Source: Woeseiaceae bacterium
Lineage (GTDB): Bacteria; Pseudomonadota; Gammaproteobacteria; Steroidobacterales; Woeseiaceae
NCBI GenBank assembly: GCA_013042375.1
Contig: JABDQH010000075.1
Location: 20,208-84,207, forward strand
DNA: 64,000 nucleotides
Reading direction: 5' to 3'
Positions 9,287-16,769 of this stretch are shown one piece after another. Both the position numbers and the translations under genes were made by a program. Under the pieces are notes generated by a model. It searched no databases and was not told where the DNA came from. It saw nothing but the letters and a program-made list of their open reading frames with translations. The stretch's first letter is position 1. Each line of letters begins with the position of its first letter.

Positions 9287-10318
9287 TCACAACTTACGGC
9301 CCGCCAGCGCGTCCATCGTTGCCTTGATCACTTCGACCTGGGGCCCGGCTTGCGTCGCGTAGCCGTCTTCCGTGTAGCCCCACCAGTCCCAGCAGCCCAT
9401 CGGATTGAGCGGCGCAATCTTGCTGCTCGCAACCTGCGGATAGAGGATGAGTAACCGATTTGCTTCGGCCCACTCGTTGTACCCGGCGCCAGCCGCAAAC
9501 GCGTCGCCGATGTATTCGGCCGATTGCAGGCAGCCGTGCAGAGCCACATGCAGACCACAAGCTTCGCCGGCTGCGCAGGACTCGGGCACGTAGAGAAGCG
9601 CGTGATCGAGCATGGTCGCATCGTCTGCGCCTGGCTGCGGAACATCCTTCAGCTCACCGGCCGCGGCGACCCCCGGCTCGAGTTCGCCATAGATCGCCGC
9701 CAGCAGCTCACCGGCTGCGTCGTAGTCGCAGGCGTTCAGGTACGGCGATGCCATCTCGTTGCAGGTGACCCCGGTTTTCAGCGTCGGGAAGCCGTGCGTG
9801 GCCTCGACGTCGCCGACGTACTTGATGGATTCTTGCGGCATGAATTCTGCGTAGAAGGCAATAGCCGCCTGCGAGACCGGTTCTGCAACGGCTTCGTCCA
9901 GAGTCGCGTGGAATATCCATGCGCGGTCGTCCGCGAGATTGGCCAGCGAATCGACTGCGCCATCGGCTTCGGCCTGCTTCGCGGCCGCAATCAGTTGCGC
10001 GTTGCCAATATCGCCGCCTTTCATACAGGGACCGAGTCCGCGCTTCATGGAACCCTGGGCGCAGTACCAGGGGCCGCCCGACAGCAGGGCAACGCCGTTG
10101 AACAACGACGAGTGCGCAACGTGCAGTTGCGTCGCCATCATCGCACCCGAGGAGAGGCCCGAAACGCTGATGCGACTGGCATCGACGTTGTAAGTGATGC
10201 TCTCTGTCGGCTCGGCCGGTTCCTCGGTGCCGCAGGCACTGATCAGGATTGCGGCGAGCGGCAAAAATCCGCGCGCGCGCATCAGGGCACCGTGGCTGGC
10301 GTCGTCGGCTTGTGTCAT
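9287..10318 (-). CDS. PHB-depolymerase-like esterase, putative lipoprotein
   Basis: 343 residues. The ATG (MTQADD) is chosen over an upstream GTG because an AGGAGG sequence lies between them at proper spacing. A hydrophobic N-terminus ending LAAILISACG suggests a lipobox with Cys29. The serine-hydrolase elbow GLSSG (Ser56) sits early, as in extracellular polyhydroxybutyrate depolymerase-like esterases. Later motifs are LHVALHGCLQ and a C-terminal NPMGCWDWWGY characteristic of this group. It probably hydrolyses short polyester or acyl esters outside the cytoplasm. The exact substrate cannot be read. Confidence 0.85.
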   Translation of the reverse strand: MTQADDASHGALMRARGFLPLAAILISACGTEEPAEPTESITYNVDASRISVSGLSSGAMMATQLHVAHSSLFNGVALLSGGPWYCAQGSMKRGLGPCMKGGDIGNAQLIAAAKQAEADGAVDSLANLADDRAWIFHATLDEAVAEPVSQAAIAFYAEFMPQESIKYVGDVEATHGFPTLKTGVTCNEMASPYLNACDYDAAGELLAAIYGELEPGVAAAGELKDVPQPGADDATMLDHALLYVPESCAAGEACGLHVALHGCLQSAEYIGDAFAAGAGYNEWAEANRLLILYPQVASSKIAPLNPMGCWDWWGYTEDGYATQAGPQVEVIKATMDALAGRKL

Positions 10319-10339
10319 GTCTGCTTCCTCCTTCTGCAC

Positions 10340-10480
10340 CTATCCCAGAGCGTCTGTGTACTGCTTGCGAAGCTCCCGCTTGAGTATCTTGCCATTCGGA
10401 TTGCGAGGCAACTCGGCGATGAGCACGGTGCCCGCGATGCAGATATTAATCAGCCAATCCACAGGTACTTCGCCGCGAGT
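10340..10480 (-). pseudogene. Remnant of the 3' end of an AMP-binding acyl-CoA synthetase gene
   Basis: Read leftward, the bases before a TAG stop at 10342-10340 encode GTVLIAELPRNPNGKILKRE followed by LRKQYTDALG. LPRNPNGKILKREL is the conserved C-terminal A10 motif of the ANL (acyl-CoA synthetase) superfamily, with the catalytic Lys. Upstream codons still give VPVDWLINICIAG, comparable with the usual segment before A10, but no start codon or further domain is present and a rightward gene begins at 10534. It is therefore a decayed tail, not a gene. The stop lies just upstream of the esterase gene's ribosome-binding site. Confidence 0.75.
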
Positions 10481-10533
10481 TGGACTATTCTGGGATTGTG
10501 CTGCCCTGTGCACAGACCGGTGAGGGAAGAACG

Positions 10534-11265
10534 ATGAGCGCGAAACTACGATCGATCGGCGGCGCCCTGTTGATGCTCGTGATTATCCCGATAGTCGCAG
10601 GCCTGCTAGCCTGTATGCCGGTTCCGATCGGCAACCCCGAGCGTAGCCGCATTGACAGCGATCTGAGCGGTATCTGGATCGTGGAATCTGAGGGCGATGC
10701 CGGCAGCCTGTACCTGTTCCAGCCCTGGGACAAGCGCACATGGCTCGTTGTTGGCGCGAGGCTCGAGGAGGCCCGCGGGTACGACGGCGAGGAACTGGAT
10801 CCCGAGACTGCGGAAGATGCTGCCGATGTATTGCGGGAAACACGCGTCGGAGCCGGTGGAGTCACGTCGCCGAACACGGTGCTTTACAAGGCCTGGCTGA
10901 CGAAACTCGGCGGCGTGCAGTTCATGACGTGGGAGCCCATGGGTGGCCTCAACGAGGACGGCTCGCACCAGCCGGAGTACTGGTTCGTCTGGCGCGTCGA
11001 CAAGGTTGATGGCGATCGTTTCACGCTCCGGATGGTCTCGTCCGAGCATGAGATATTCGACGACATCGTGAAGCCGAAAGAAAACGAGGGGGAGGACTAC
11101 GTCCGCGCCACGCGCCGCAAGTGGGAGCGGGCGCTCGCCAAAGTCGCCAGGGACGTCGACGACGAGGACCTGTACTCGGAGGCTGCGGACTTCGTGCGGC
11201 TGCCCCAAGACGTTCTCGAGGAGGCGTCTGAGCTGTTCCGGGAAGTCATTGCGTTCGACGAGTAG
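10534..11265 (+). CDS. Hypothetical lipoprotein
   Basis: 243 residues. The start is the ATG after GAGGGAAG; a longer frame upstream has no lipoprotein-like N-terminus. The N-terminus is a hydrophobic segment ending in VAGLLAC (lipid Cys27), so export and lipidation are expected. The mature part is rich in charged residues and contains GIWIVESEGDAGSLYLFQPW early and a Glu/Asp-rich helical C-terminus. I do not recognise the family. It is followed eight bases later by an Lgt-type membrane protein gene, probably in the same operon. Confidence 0.75.
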   Translation: MSAKLRSIGGALLMLVIIPIVAGLLACMPVPIGNPERSRIDSDLSGIWIVESEGDAGSLYLFQPWDKRTWLVVGARLEEARGYDGEELDPETAEDAADVLRETRVGAGGVTSPNTVLYKAWLTKLGGVQFMTWEPMGGLNEDGSHQPEYWFVWRVDKVDGDRFTLRMVSSEHEIFDDIVKPKENEGEDYVRATRRKWERALAKVARDVDDEDLYSEAADFVRLPQDVLEEASELFREVIAFDE

Positions 11266-11273
11266 GGAACGGC

Positions 11274-12119
11274 ATGTACTCGAATTTTTCGCAAACAGAC
11301 TGGGTGACGCCGTTCGGCCTGATCTTCATCCTGGCGACCTTCGTGGCCTGGTACTGGGCGCGTCGCAATGCGTCGAGCGTCGATGTCGATCCATCGCACG
11401 TCGACCTGATTGTGCCTCTCACGATCGTCGCCGGCATTTTCGGCGGAACGGTGCTCGCCTGGCTCATGCCGATGGACCACATGGTTGCGGGCGAGGCGAT
11501 GAATCACGGACCGCGGGTTCGGCTATTCGGCATGCTCGGAACGGGCGCGATCGGCCTGTTCATCTACAGCCGTATCGCGGGCCTTGCGTTCTCACGCATG
11601 CTCGATGTGTTTGCCCTGCCGACGCTGGCCGGTCTTGCTACACACCGCGTCGGCTGTTTCCTCGCGGGCTGCTGCTGGGGCGATATCGCGGGTGCAGCCG
11701 AGGTCGGTGACCTGGCCGCGCAGGTGCAAACGACGTCGATATTGCAGGGCGTCGGCGGCCTTGTGCAGTACCCGCCGGGCAGCCTGCCCTTCGATCAACA
11801 CGTGGCGCTGGGTCTGATCGGGCAGGGCGCGCCCGCGTCGCTGCCGGTCTATCCTGTGCAGCTTTATGAGGCCGCACTGCTCGTGGCGATGATTCTTGTG
11901 CTGTCGCGCGTGCGCTGGCGACGCGCACCTCGCGGCACGCTTGCCGTACTCGCAATATTCTCGTACGCGCTGCTGCGGTTTGTCATCGAGTACCTGCGCG
12001 CGGACGGGCACCTGGTCATGGGCAACCTGACCGTGACGCAGCTGCAGTGCATCGTTCTCGCGCTGATCATCCTGTCGCTGCCGCGACTGCGCGGGCGCCT
12101 CGCGATGCGCGGCGCGTAG
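11274..12119 (+). CDS. Prolipoprotein diacylglyceryl transferase (Lgt) family membrane protein, divergent
   Basis: 281 residues with about seven hydrophobic helices. Similarity to Lgt is seen in HRVGCFLAGCCWG (corresponding to the Lgt GRxGNF region), YPVQLYEAALL and LLRFVIEYLRAD near the C-terminus. The canonical Lgt HGGL region is replaced by HGPRVRLFGMLG, and two adjacent cysteines (GCC) sit in the usual glycine-rich motif. It is more likely an Lgt paralogue of unknown role than the housekeeping enzyme. It follows the lipoprotein gene at 10534 closely. Confidence 0.8.
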   Translation: MYSNFSQTDWVTPFGLIFILATFVAWYWARRNASSVDVDPSHVDLIVPLTIVAGIFGGTVLAWLMPMDHMVAGEAMNHGPRVRLFGMLGTGAIGLFIYSRIAGLAFSRMLDVFALPTLAGLATHRVGCFLAGCCWGDIAGAAEVGDLAAQVQTTSILQGVGGLVQYPPGSLPFDQHVALGLIGQGAPASLPVYPVQLYEAALLVAMILVLSRVRWRRAPRGTLAVLAIFSYALLRFVIEYLRADGHLVMGNLTVTQLQCIVLALIILSLPRLRGRLAMRGA

Positions 12120-12128
12120 CGCCGATAC

Positions 12129-12314
12129 TCACCTGCGCTGGGGCCTCATGATCTCCTCGAAGGTCTCTTTGCGCTCGCAGGAGCACGCCTCTTCCTTGCC
12201 GTACTTTTTCGTGCAGATGAGTGCACGCCCGGGCGGGCAGAGTCGTGTGTCCCCTTCGCCGTCGCCTTGCGGCATCGACTGGCAGCCGGCGGCTCCCAGG
12301 AACAGGATCGTCAT
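12129..12314 (-). CDS. Small Cys-rich lipoprotein
   Basis: 61 residues from MTILFLGAAGCQSMP. LGAAGC forms a lipobox with Cys11. The mature part has four more cysteines (in RLCPPG, ALICTK and EACSCER) and a basic C-terminus. The start codon overlaps the stop of the M64 peptidase gene (ATGA), so the two are translationally coupled on the minus strand. I do not recognise a family. It may be a periplasmic accessory of the peptidase; that is only a context inference. Confidence 0.6.
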   Translation of the reverse strand: MTILFLGAAGCQSMPQGDGEGDTRLCPPGRALICTKKYGKEEACSCERKETFEEIMRPQRR

Positions 12315-13708
12315 TGCGACAGGGAATACTCGTCGATCACTTTTTCTATTGCTTCTTTGCATACGACACAAAAGTCCGTGGTTCGCGTAAACATGAGGCA
12401 GTTCTGCTCGGGCCGGAAATAGCCTTCGGCCTGGTAGTTGCCGCCCTCGAAGGCGCCGACTACACCTTTCTGACCGGAACGGTCGAACAAGGTTTCGACG
12501 AACACCTGATTATCCTCGAACAGCCTGTTCATATCGGCCTCGGGCACGTCGGCTTCACGCATCTCCCGGCGAATCTTCTGGTAGGCCAGCGAGTGTTTCT
12601 CGAACTCCGCTTTCGGCCATTGCGTCGGCAACGGCGTGTTCGGGAGGACATGGTGTTTCCACTTGAGATTATCAGGGTCGAGCAGGGCGCTCACGTTCGG
12701 CTCGTAAGGTTCGATGATGACGTCCGGCGCCTCGTAGGCGACCGAGCTCGTGTAGTACTCGTCGGCGAGCCCCGCGAAATGATGGCCGAACTCGTGGACG
12801 AACAGATAAGGCGCCCACTCGCTGTTCGCCGCGGCCGTGCTGAACAGCCCGTAGATGCCGCCGCCGCCATAGACTTCCGTGTTCGTCAGAATCTCGATGA
12901 AGTCGTAGGGCGCCGACGAGGCAATACGCCGCATCGACTTGTTGTCGAAGGTCAGTATGTAGCGCTCGGAACGAAATGCGTCGTAGGTGGCGCCGATGGG
13001 CGAATCCCGGAACGTCCCCGTCGACGGCCGCGACACGCCGGACTGCCTGGCCGGCGGGGCGAGCGCCCAGACGTTGAAGTCGTTCTTGCGCTCTTTGAAA
13101 GGCGAGGTTGCGAACAGGACAGCGGCCAGTTCCCTTGCCTTCGCGACGAACGCCTCGTGCTCCTGGGCGGTGTAGCCGTCGCCCATGAGCAGGAGGTCGA
13201 CGCTGGTTGCCGGATCGCCGCCTTTGTGAATCGCGACGACGTTGTCGGCGTACATGGCGGATTCGCGATGTACTAGTACGTCGGCGGGATCGAGTTTGAT
13301 GCGCCACACTTCCTCGAAGTCGTTACGCGCATCGCGTTTCCGGATGACCAGTTCGAAGATCGCGTCCTGCGCCGGAAAGCGCACGGATTCGTGGAAGGAA
13401 CGATTGATCTCGCGCGATTCGCCCGTCGTTTCCCATTCGCCATAAATGCTGCTGAAACTGCGTGACCAGGCGACGTCGCCGCTCGCCGGATCGACGATCT
13501 CGAACAGGTACTTGCCGCGGTTGGTCTTGTCATGCGGCTGCGCCATGTTGCCGGTCCACGGCAAGGGTTCGACGACGACCTGGTCGAGCGAGAACATCTC
13601 GGTGTCGTGATTGCCGCTGTGGAAATAGTCGACGCGCATCGTGGCAGGCGCGTCGGCACAGGCGGCGGAGAAAGCAAACAACGATAGGACGAGCAGCGCG
13701 GCTCTCAT
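12311..13708 (-). CDS. Secreted peptidase M64 (IgA peptidase family)
   Basis: 465 residues starting at MRAALLVLSLFAFSAACADA, a cleavable signal peptide (the Cys is not in a convincing lipobox). Residues about 24-100 match the M64 N-terminal domain (MRVDYFHSGNHDTE, LPWTGN, GKYLFEI). The catalytic domain carries LLLMGDGYT and the zinc motif HEFGHHFAGLADEYY (His305, Glu306, His309, third ligand near Asp316). M64 peptidases are extracytoplasmic zinc endopeptidases. The substrate is unknown. It is divergent from the NHL-like gene at 13911 across about 200 bases. Confidence 0.92.
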   Translation of the reverse strand: MRAALLVLSLFAFSAACADAPATMRVDYFHSGNHDTEMFSLDQVVVEPLPWTGNMAQPHDKTNRGKYLFEIVDPASGDVAWSRSFSSIYGEWETTGESREINRSFHESVRFPAQDAIFELVIRKRDARNDFEEVWRIKLDPADVLVHRESAMYADNVVAIHKGGDPATSVDLLLMGDGYTAQEHEAFVAKARELAAVLFATSPFKERKNDFNVWALAPPARQSGVSRPSTGTFRDSPIGATYDAFRSERYILTFDNKSMRRIASSAPYDFIEILTNTEVYGGGGIYGLFSTAAANSEWAPYLFVHEFGHHFAGLADEYYTSSVAYEAPDVIIEPYEPNVSALLDPDNLKWKHHVLPNTPLPTQWPKAEFEKHSLAYQKIRREMREADVPEADMNRLFEDNQVFVETLFDRSGQKGVVGAFEGGNYQAEGYFRPEQNCLMFTRTTDFCVVCKEAIEKVIDEYSLSQ

Positions 13709-13910
13709 GACGTGTCTCTCGGTACGGATGTCATCACGAAAGTATACTGCACGCACGTCCGTGCACTACCTGTATACCGAAATCGCGATCGGGCGACCTT
13801 GCAGCAGACATCGTGCCCCGCAGCGTCTGGCATCGACGAGGATATTTGAGAGCCAGGGCACGGTGCCGTCGATGAGATCGGCCTAGAATCCGGTTCTTCG
13901 TCGTCCATGA

Positions 13911-15041
13911 ATGCGAACCGCGATGAATTCCAGCGTGCACCCGGTCGTCGCCATCCTGGTCCTGTTCCTCACTGCGACCGCCATCGCCATCTGGGCCTGG
14001 GGAACCGGCGTAGCGGCGAGTTTCGGTGGCCCGGCAGAGCTCCGGACGGGGCCGAACGGCCACCACTTCGTGCAGATACAAAACCACCTCGTCGAGCACG
14101 ACGCCGACGGTCGCTACCTGAAGACACACGACCTCGAAACGCTCGGTGTCGACGTTATGCTGGGCGGCTTCGATTTCTTCTCCGACGGCGACATCCTGCT
14201 GCGCCGTGGACCGGATAAACGCTCGTTCCTGGATAACCTGCGTGCCTTTCAGCGGCAAGCGAACCGCAGTGCAACATCGCCCGAGTCGCCTGATAGCGGC
14301 CTGTTTCGCTGCGACCTCGAGACGCTCGCGTGCACGCGTTTCGGGACACCGGGCGTGGACTTCAAGGCCACGTTCGGCATCTTCATCGATCGCGCCAAGG
14401 GCGAGGTCTACATTAGCGATACGACGCGCCACGTGCTGCGCAAGTACGCGGCCGACGGATACGAACTCGCAGGGCCTGCCGGCAACTTCCAGTTCCCGAA
14501 CCAGCTGCTGTTGCACGAGGGCCAGCTGCTCGTTGCGGACACCAACCACCATGTCGTCAGGATAGTCGAGGCGCAAACGGCCGAGTTCGGGCAGGCGGTC
14601 GCGAGCAAGGACGTCGTGCCCCCCGCGGCCAGGCGGGCCGGGCAGACCTGGCCGAGCCATTTCGCGCGCATTGGCGATGAATGGTGGGTCAACAACATGA
14701 GGACGGGCATGAACGAGGGTGGCCTGTACGCCTTCGATCTCGACTGGAAGTTCCAGCGCCGCATCGAACTCCCGGCGAGCGCCGATCCGATCGCGCTGCT
14801 TGCTGTTGGCGATGAGGTCTGGGTCAGCGACTGGAACGGCGACGTCGTGCGCCGGCTCAACATGGATGGCAAGGCCCTTCGTGACCTGGATTCGGCCGGC
14901 CTCGCAGCGATCCTCGCCACATCGGCGCTCGAGCGACGCAAATCCGAGCTGTACAGCTATGCGGGCATCGCACTCGTCGTACTCGTTTTGCTCGCCCTGC
15001 TGGTGCGGGGATTCGCCGTCGGTATGAATAGAGATTCCTAG
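13911..15041 (+). CDS. NHL-like beta-propeller protein with two membrane anchors
   Basis: 376 residues (a second ATG at 13923 is equally possible). An N-terminal hydrophobic segment (VVAILVLFLTATAIAIWAWG) and a C-terminal one (AGIALVVLVLLALLVRGFAV) flank a soluble domain. Within it are recurring strands such as DKRSFLDNLRAF, EVYISDTTRHVLRKYAADG, QLLVADTNHHVVRI and EVWVSDWNGDVVRRLNMDG, which look like NHL/SMP-30 type propeller blades. It is probably periplasmic or lumen-facing. The function is unknown. A strong hairpin follows the stop. Confidence 0.7.
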   Translation: MRTAMNSSVHPVVAILVLFLTATAIAIWAWGTGVAASFGGPAELRTGPNGHHFVQIQNHLVEHDADGRYLKTHDLETLGVDVMLGGFDFFSDGDILLRRGPDKRSFLDNLRAFQRQANRSATSPESPDSGLFRCDLETLACTRFGTPGVDFKATFGIFIDRAKGEVYISDTTRHVLRKYAADGYELAGPAGNFQFPNQLLLHEGQLLVADTNHHVVRIVEAQTAEFGQAVASKDVVPPAARRAGQTWPSHFARIGDEWWVNNMRTGMNEGGLYAFDLDWKFQRRIELPASADPIALLAVGDEVWVSDWNGDVVRRLNMDGKALRDLDSAGLAAILATSALERRKSELYSYAGIALVVLVLLALLVRGFAVGMNRDS

Positions 15042-15051
15042 GCTCATGAAG

Positions 15052-15082
15052 CCCGCGCCGGCGACATCGTCGCCGGCGCGGG
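15052..15082. terminator. Perfect 14-bp hairpin between convergent genes
   Basis: CCCGCGCCGGCGAC (15052-15065) and GTCGCCGGCGCGGG (15069-15082) pair perfectly around a three-base ATC loop. It sits between the ends of the convergent genes at 15041 and 15099. No T-run follows on either strand, so a bidirectional or Rho-assisted terminator, or an mRNA end-protecting hairpin, is the likely role. Confidence 0.7.
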
Positions 15083-15098
15083 TGCATCATAGCCCGGC

Positions 15099-15815
15099 TC
15101 AGACTTCGACCCACTCCTCTTCGGTCGGGCCGTAGGGTTCCGGGTCGAGCTCGCCATCCTCGTCGGCGTCGAAATAGAATTCGCAGGAGCTGCAGGGCTC
15201 GCCTTCTTCCTCGTCGGCGAAGATGTCTTCCCATTCGAATTCGTCCTCCCACTCGGACTCTTCGTCGTTGTAGGCGTCCTCTTCGGCTTCGTCGAAGTCT
15301 TCTTCGTCGCTTTCGCTGGACGCGTGGTCGATGAGATTGCCGTGGTTGTCTCGGCAGCGCTTGTCTGACGCGACCGTCTCCGCGAGATCGTTCCAGGCGA
15401 CGGCATTGCCGGATTTCAAGAAGCGCGATCGCGTGTCTCCGCCCAAGGCGGCGGTGATGGTGAAGCCGCCGTGCGCGAATGGCAGGGTGACTCCCCAAAT
15501 CTTGAGCGGCTCGCTCCGGACCGTAATTGCCGCGCACTGTCCAATGTCGTTGCAGGCAGGAAAATGGACGGGTAGGCCTTCCAGTCGGAAGTAAGTGACA
15601 AGGTCGTCCTGCAGCGCATGGCCCTGGTCGCTAAAATAAAGCCAGTTGGATGCGGCGTCCAGGAAGCCCCATGCATCGCGCGCCAGGTTCGATTCGACAT
15701 CGATTTCGTAATCGTATCCGGGGGTTCGCTGTGTTCCGGAATAGTCATTCGCGCATGCCAGTGCGGCGGCCGGGCTGCTGAGCAGGGCGGCCGCGAGAAG
15801 TAAAGGGAATCGCAT
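15099..15815 (-). CDS. Secreted acidic protein with Asp/Glu-rich tail
   Basis: 238 residues with a clear signal peptide (MRFPLLLAAALLSSPAAALA). Residues about 20-160 form a domain with scattered cysteines (ACANDY, FPACNDIGQCAAI, DKRCRDN). The last 75 residues are very acidic and contain a CxxC (PCSSC) and DADEDGELDPE, which resembles an EF-hand or dockerin-type calcium loop. No known family is recognised. Its start overlaps the stop of the upstream gene (TGATG), so the two are coupled. Confidence 0.7.
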   Translation of the reverse strand: MRFPLLLAAALLSSPAAALACANDYSGTQRTPGYDYEIDVESNLARDAWGFLDAASNWLYFSDQGHALQDDLVTYFRLEGLPVHFPACNDIGQCAAITVRSEPLKIWGVTLPFAHGGFTITAALGGDTRSRFLKSGNAVAWNDLAETVASDKRCRDNHGNLIDHASSESDEEDFDEAEEDAYNDEESEWEDEFEWEDIFADEEEGEPCSSCEFYFDADEDGELDPEPYGPTEEEWVEV

Positions 15816-16600
15816 CAGAAACCCTCCCCGGTCAGTTCGAGGCGCTTCTGCATGAGATACTCAATGCTGGCGTTGACCTGCCGGTCCAGGCGCGCGCGGT
15901 CTGTGACGCCGTGCCGATCGAGGATTATCTCCTGCTCCGTGAGGTAGGCCCCGTCGTTGACGCCGAGCAGGTACGCGGTCTTCAGCCAGACATAGGCTCT
16001 CTCAGCCGTTTTGCGATCGAGTTTGCCGTTCGCGTCGATACCCTCACCACGGGACACGCCAGAGAAGTTGGCGGCCATGTGATACGCGTATGGGTCCTTC
16101 GTCATAACGAAGGCCCGCAGGGCCCATTCCCTGGCCTCCTTGAAGTCCTTTCCGCCGATCTTGCTGGCAAGAACGATGGCGGCCTCGCCATCGAACTTCG
16201 CGATGGCTTTCAGTTCCTCGATCGAGTAATCCTCGTACTCGTGCAGAGCCACGGGCCCGGGTCTGCAATTGCCGTCGTCGTCGCAGCGCTCGCGGACGAC
16301 GAATTTGACGATCTCACCGAAGCTGCGGTCTGAAACCGCCCGGTCGCCGAGGTACGGATCCGGCAGGTCGTCTTCGACATAGGCGTCGTCCGCCCATAGG
16401 GTCCATTCGTCTTCGGGTGCTGATGCGGCGGGCGGCTGCGCGACGGGTTTACGGGTCTCGGCTGCGATTGCCGGGTCAGCGTTCTCGGCCCGGGGCGGCG
16501 GTTCGCCGACCCCGGGTCCGGCGAAGCGGTAGAACAGGGCGATGCCGAGCGCCAGTGCCAGGGCGCCCGAGACGGGTGTCACGATCCTTCGTGGTTTCAT
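15815..16600 (-). CDS. Hypothetical membrane-anchored or secreted protein
   Basis: 261 residues from MKPRRIVTPVSGALALALGI, preceded by AGGAGGG at good spacing. The N-terminal helix GALALALGIALFYRFAGPG is a signal anchor, followed by a Pro/Ala/Glu-rich linker. The soluble part is helical (IEELKAIAKFDGEAAIVLAS, KEAREWALRAFVMTKDPYAY, AYVWLKTAYLLGVNDGAYL), possibly Sel1/TPR-like, with a short Cys pair (ERCDDDGNC). The family is not recognised. It is the first gene of a two-gene operon with the acidic secreted protein. Confidence 0.65.
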   Translation of the reverse strand: MKPRRIVTPVSGALALALGIALFYRFAGPGVGEPPPRAENADPAIAAETRKPVAQPPAASAPEDEWTLWADDAYVEDDLPDPYLGDRAVSDRSFGEIVKFVVRERCDDDGNCRPGPVALHEYEDYSIEELKAIAKFDGEAAIVLASKIGGKDFKEAREWALRAFVMTKDPYAYHMAANFSGVSRGEGIDANGKLDRKTAERAYVWLKTAYLLGVNDGAYLTEQEIILDRHGVTDRARLDRQVNASIEYLMQKRLELTGEGF

Positions 16601-16769
16601 TGTGGGTCCCTCCTTGTGTGGAGTGCCCATCGTCGTGCCTGCTACAAAAGGTCAGCAATACCCAAATACTGCCATAAGATGCCGAAACAGATAAATCTGT
16701 GGAAAACAACACCGAAAGACCGGGGCGTGCATCGCCCCCGGGCAGAACGCCAGGAACTGCGTGGCGCGC

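Noticed and set aside
11274..12119. Calling this gene the housekeeping lgt
   Set aside because: The HGGL region is missing and the central motif is Gly-Cys-Cys-Trp; the gene is better described as a paralogue.
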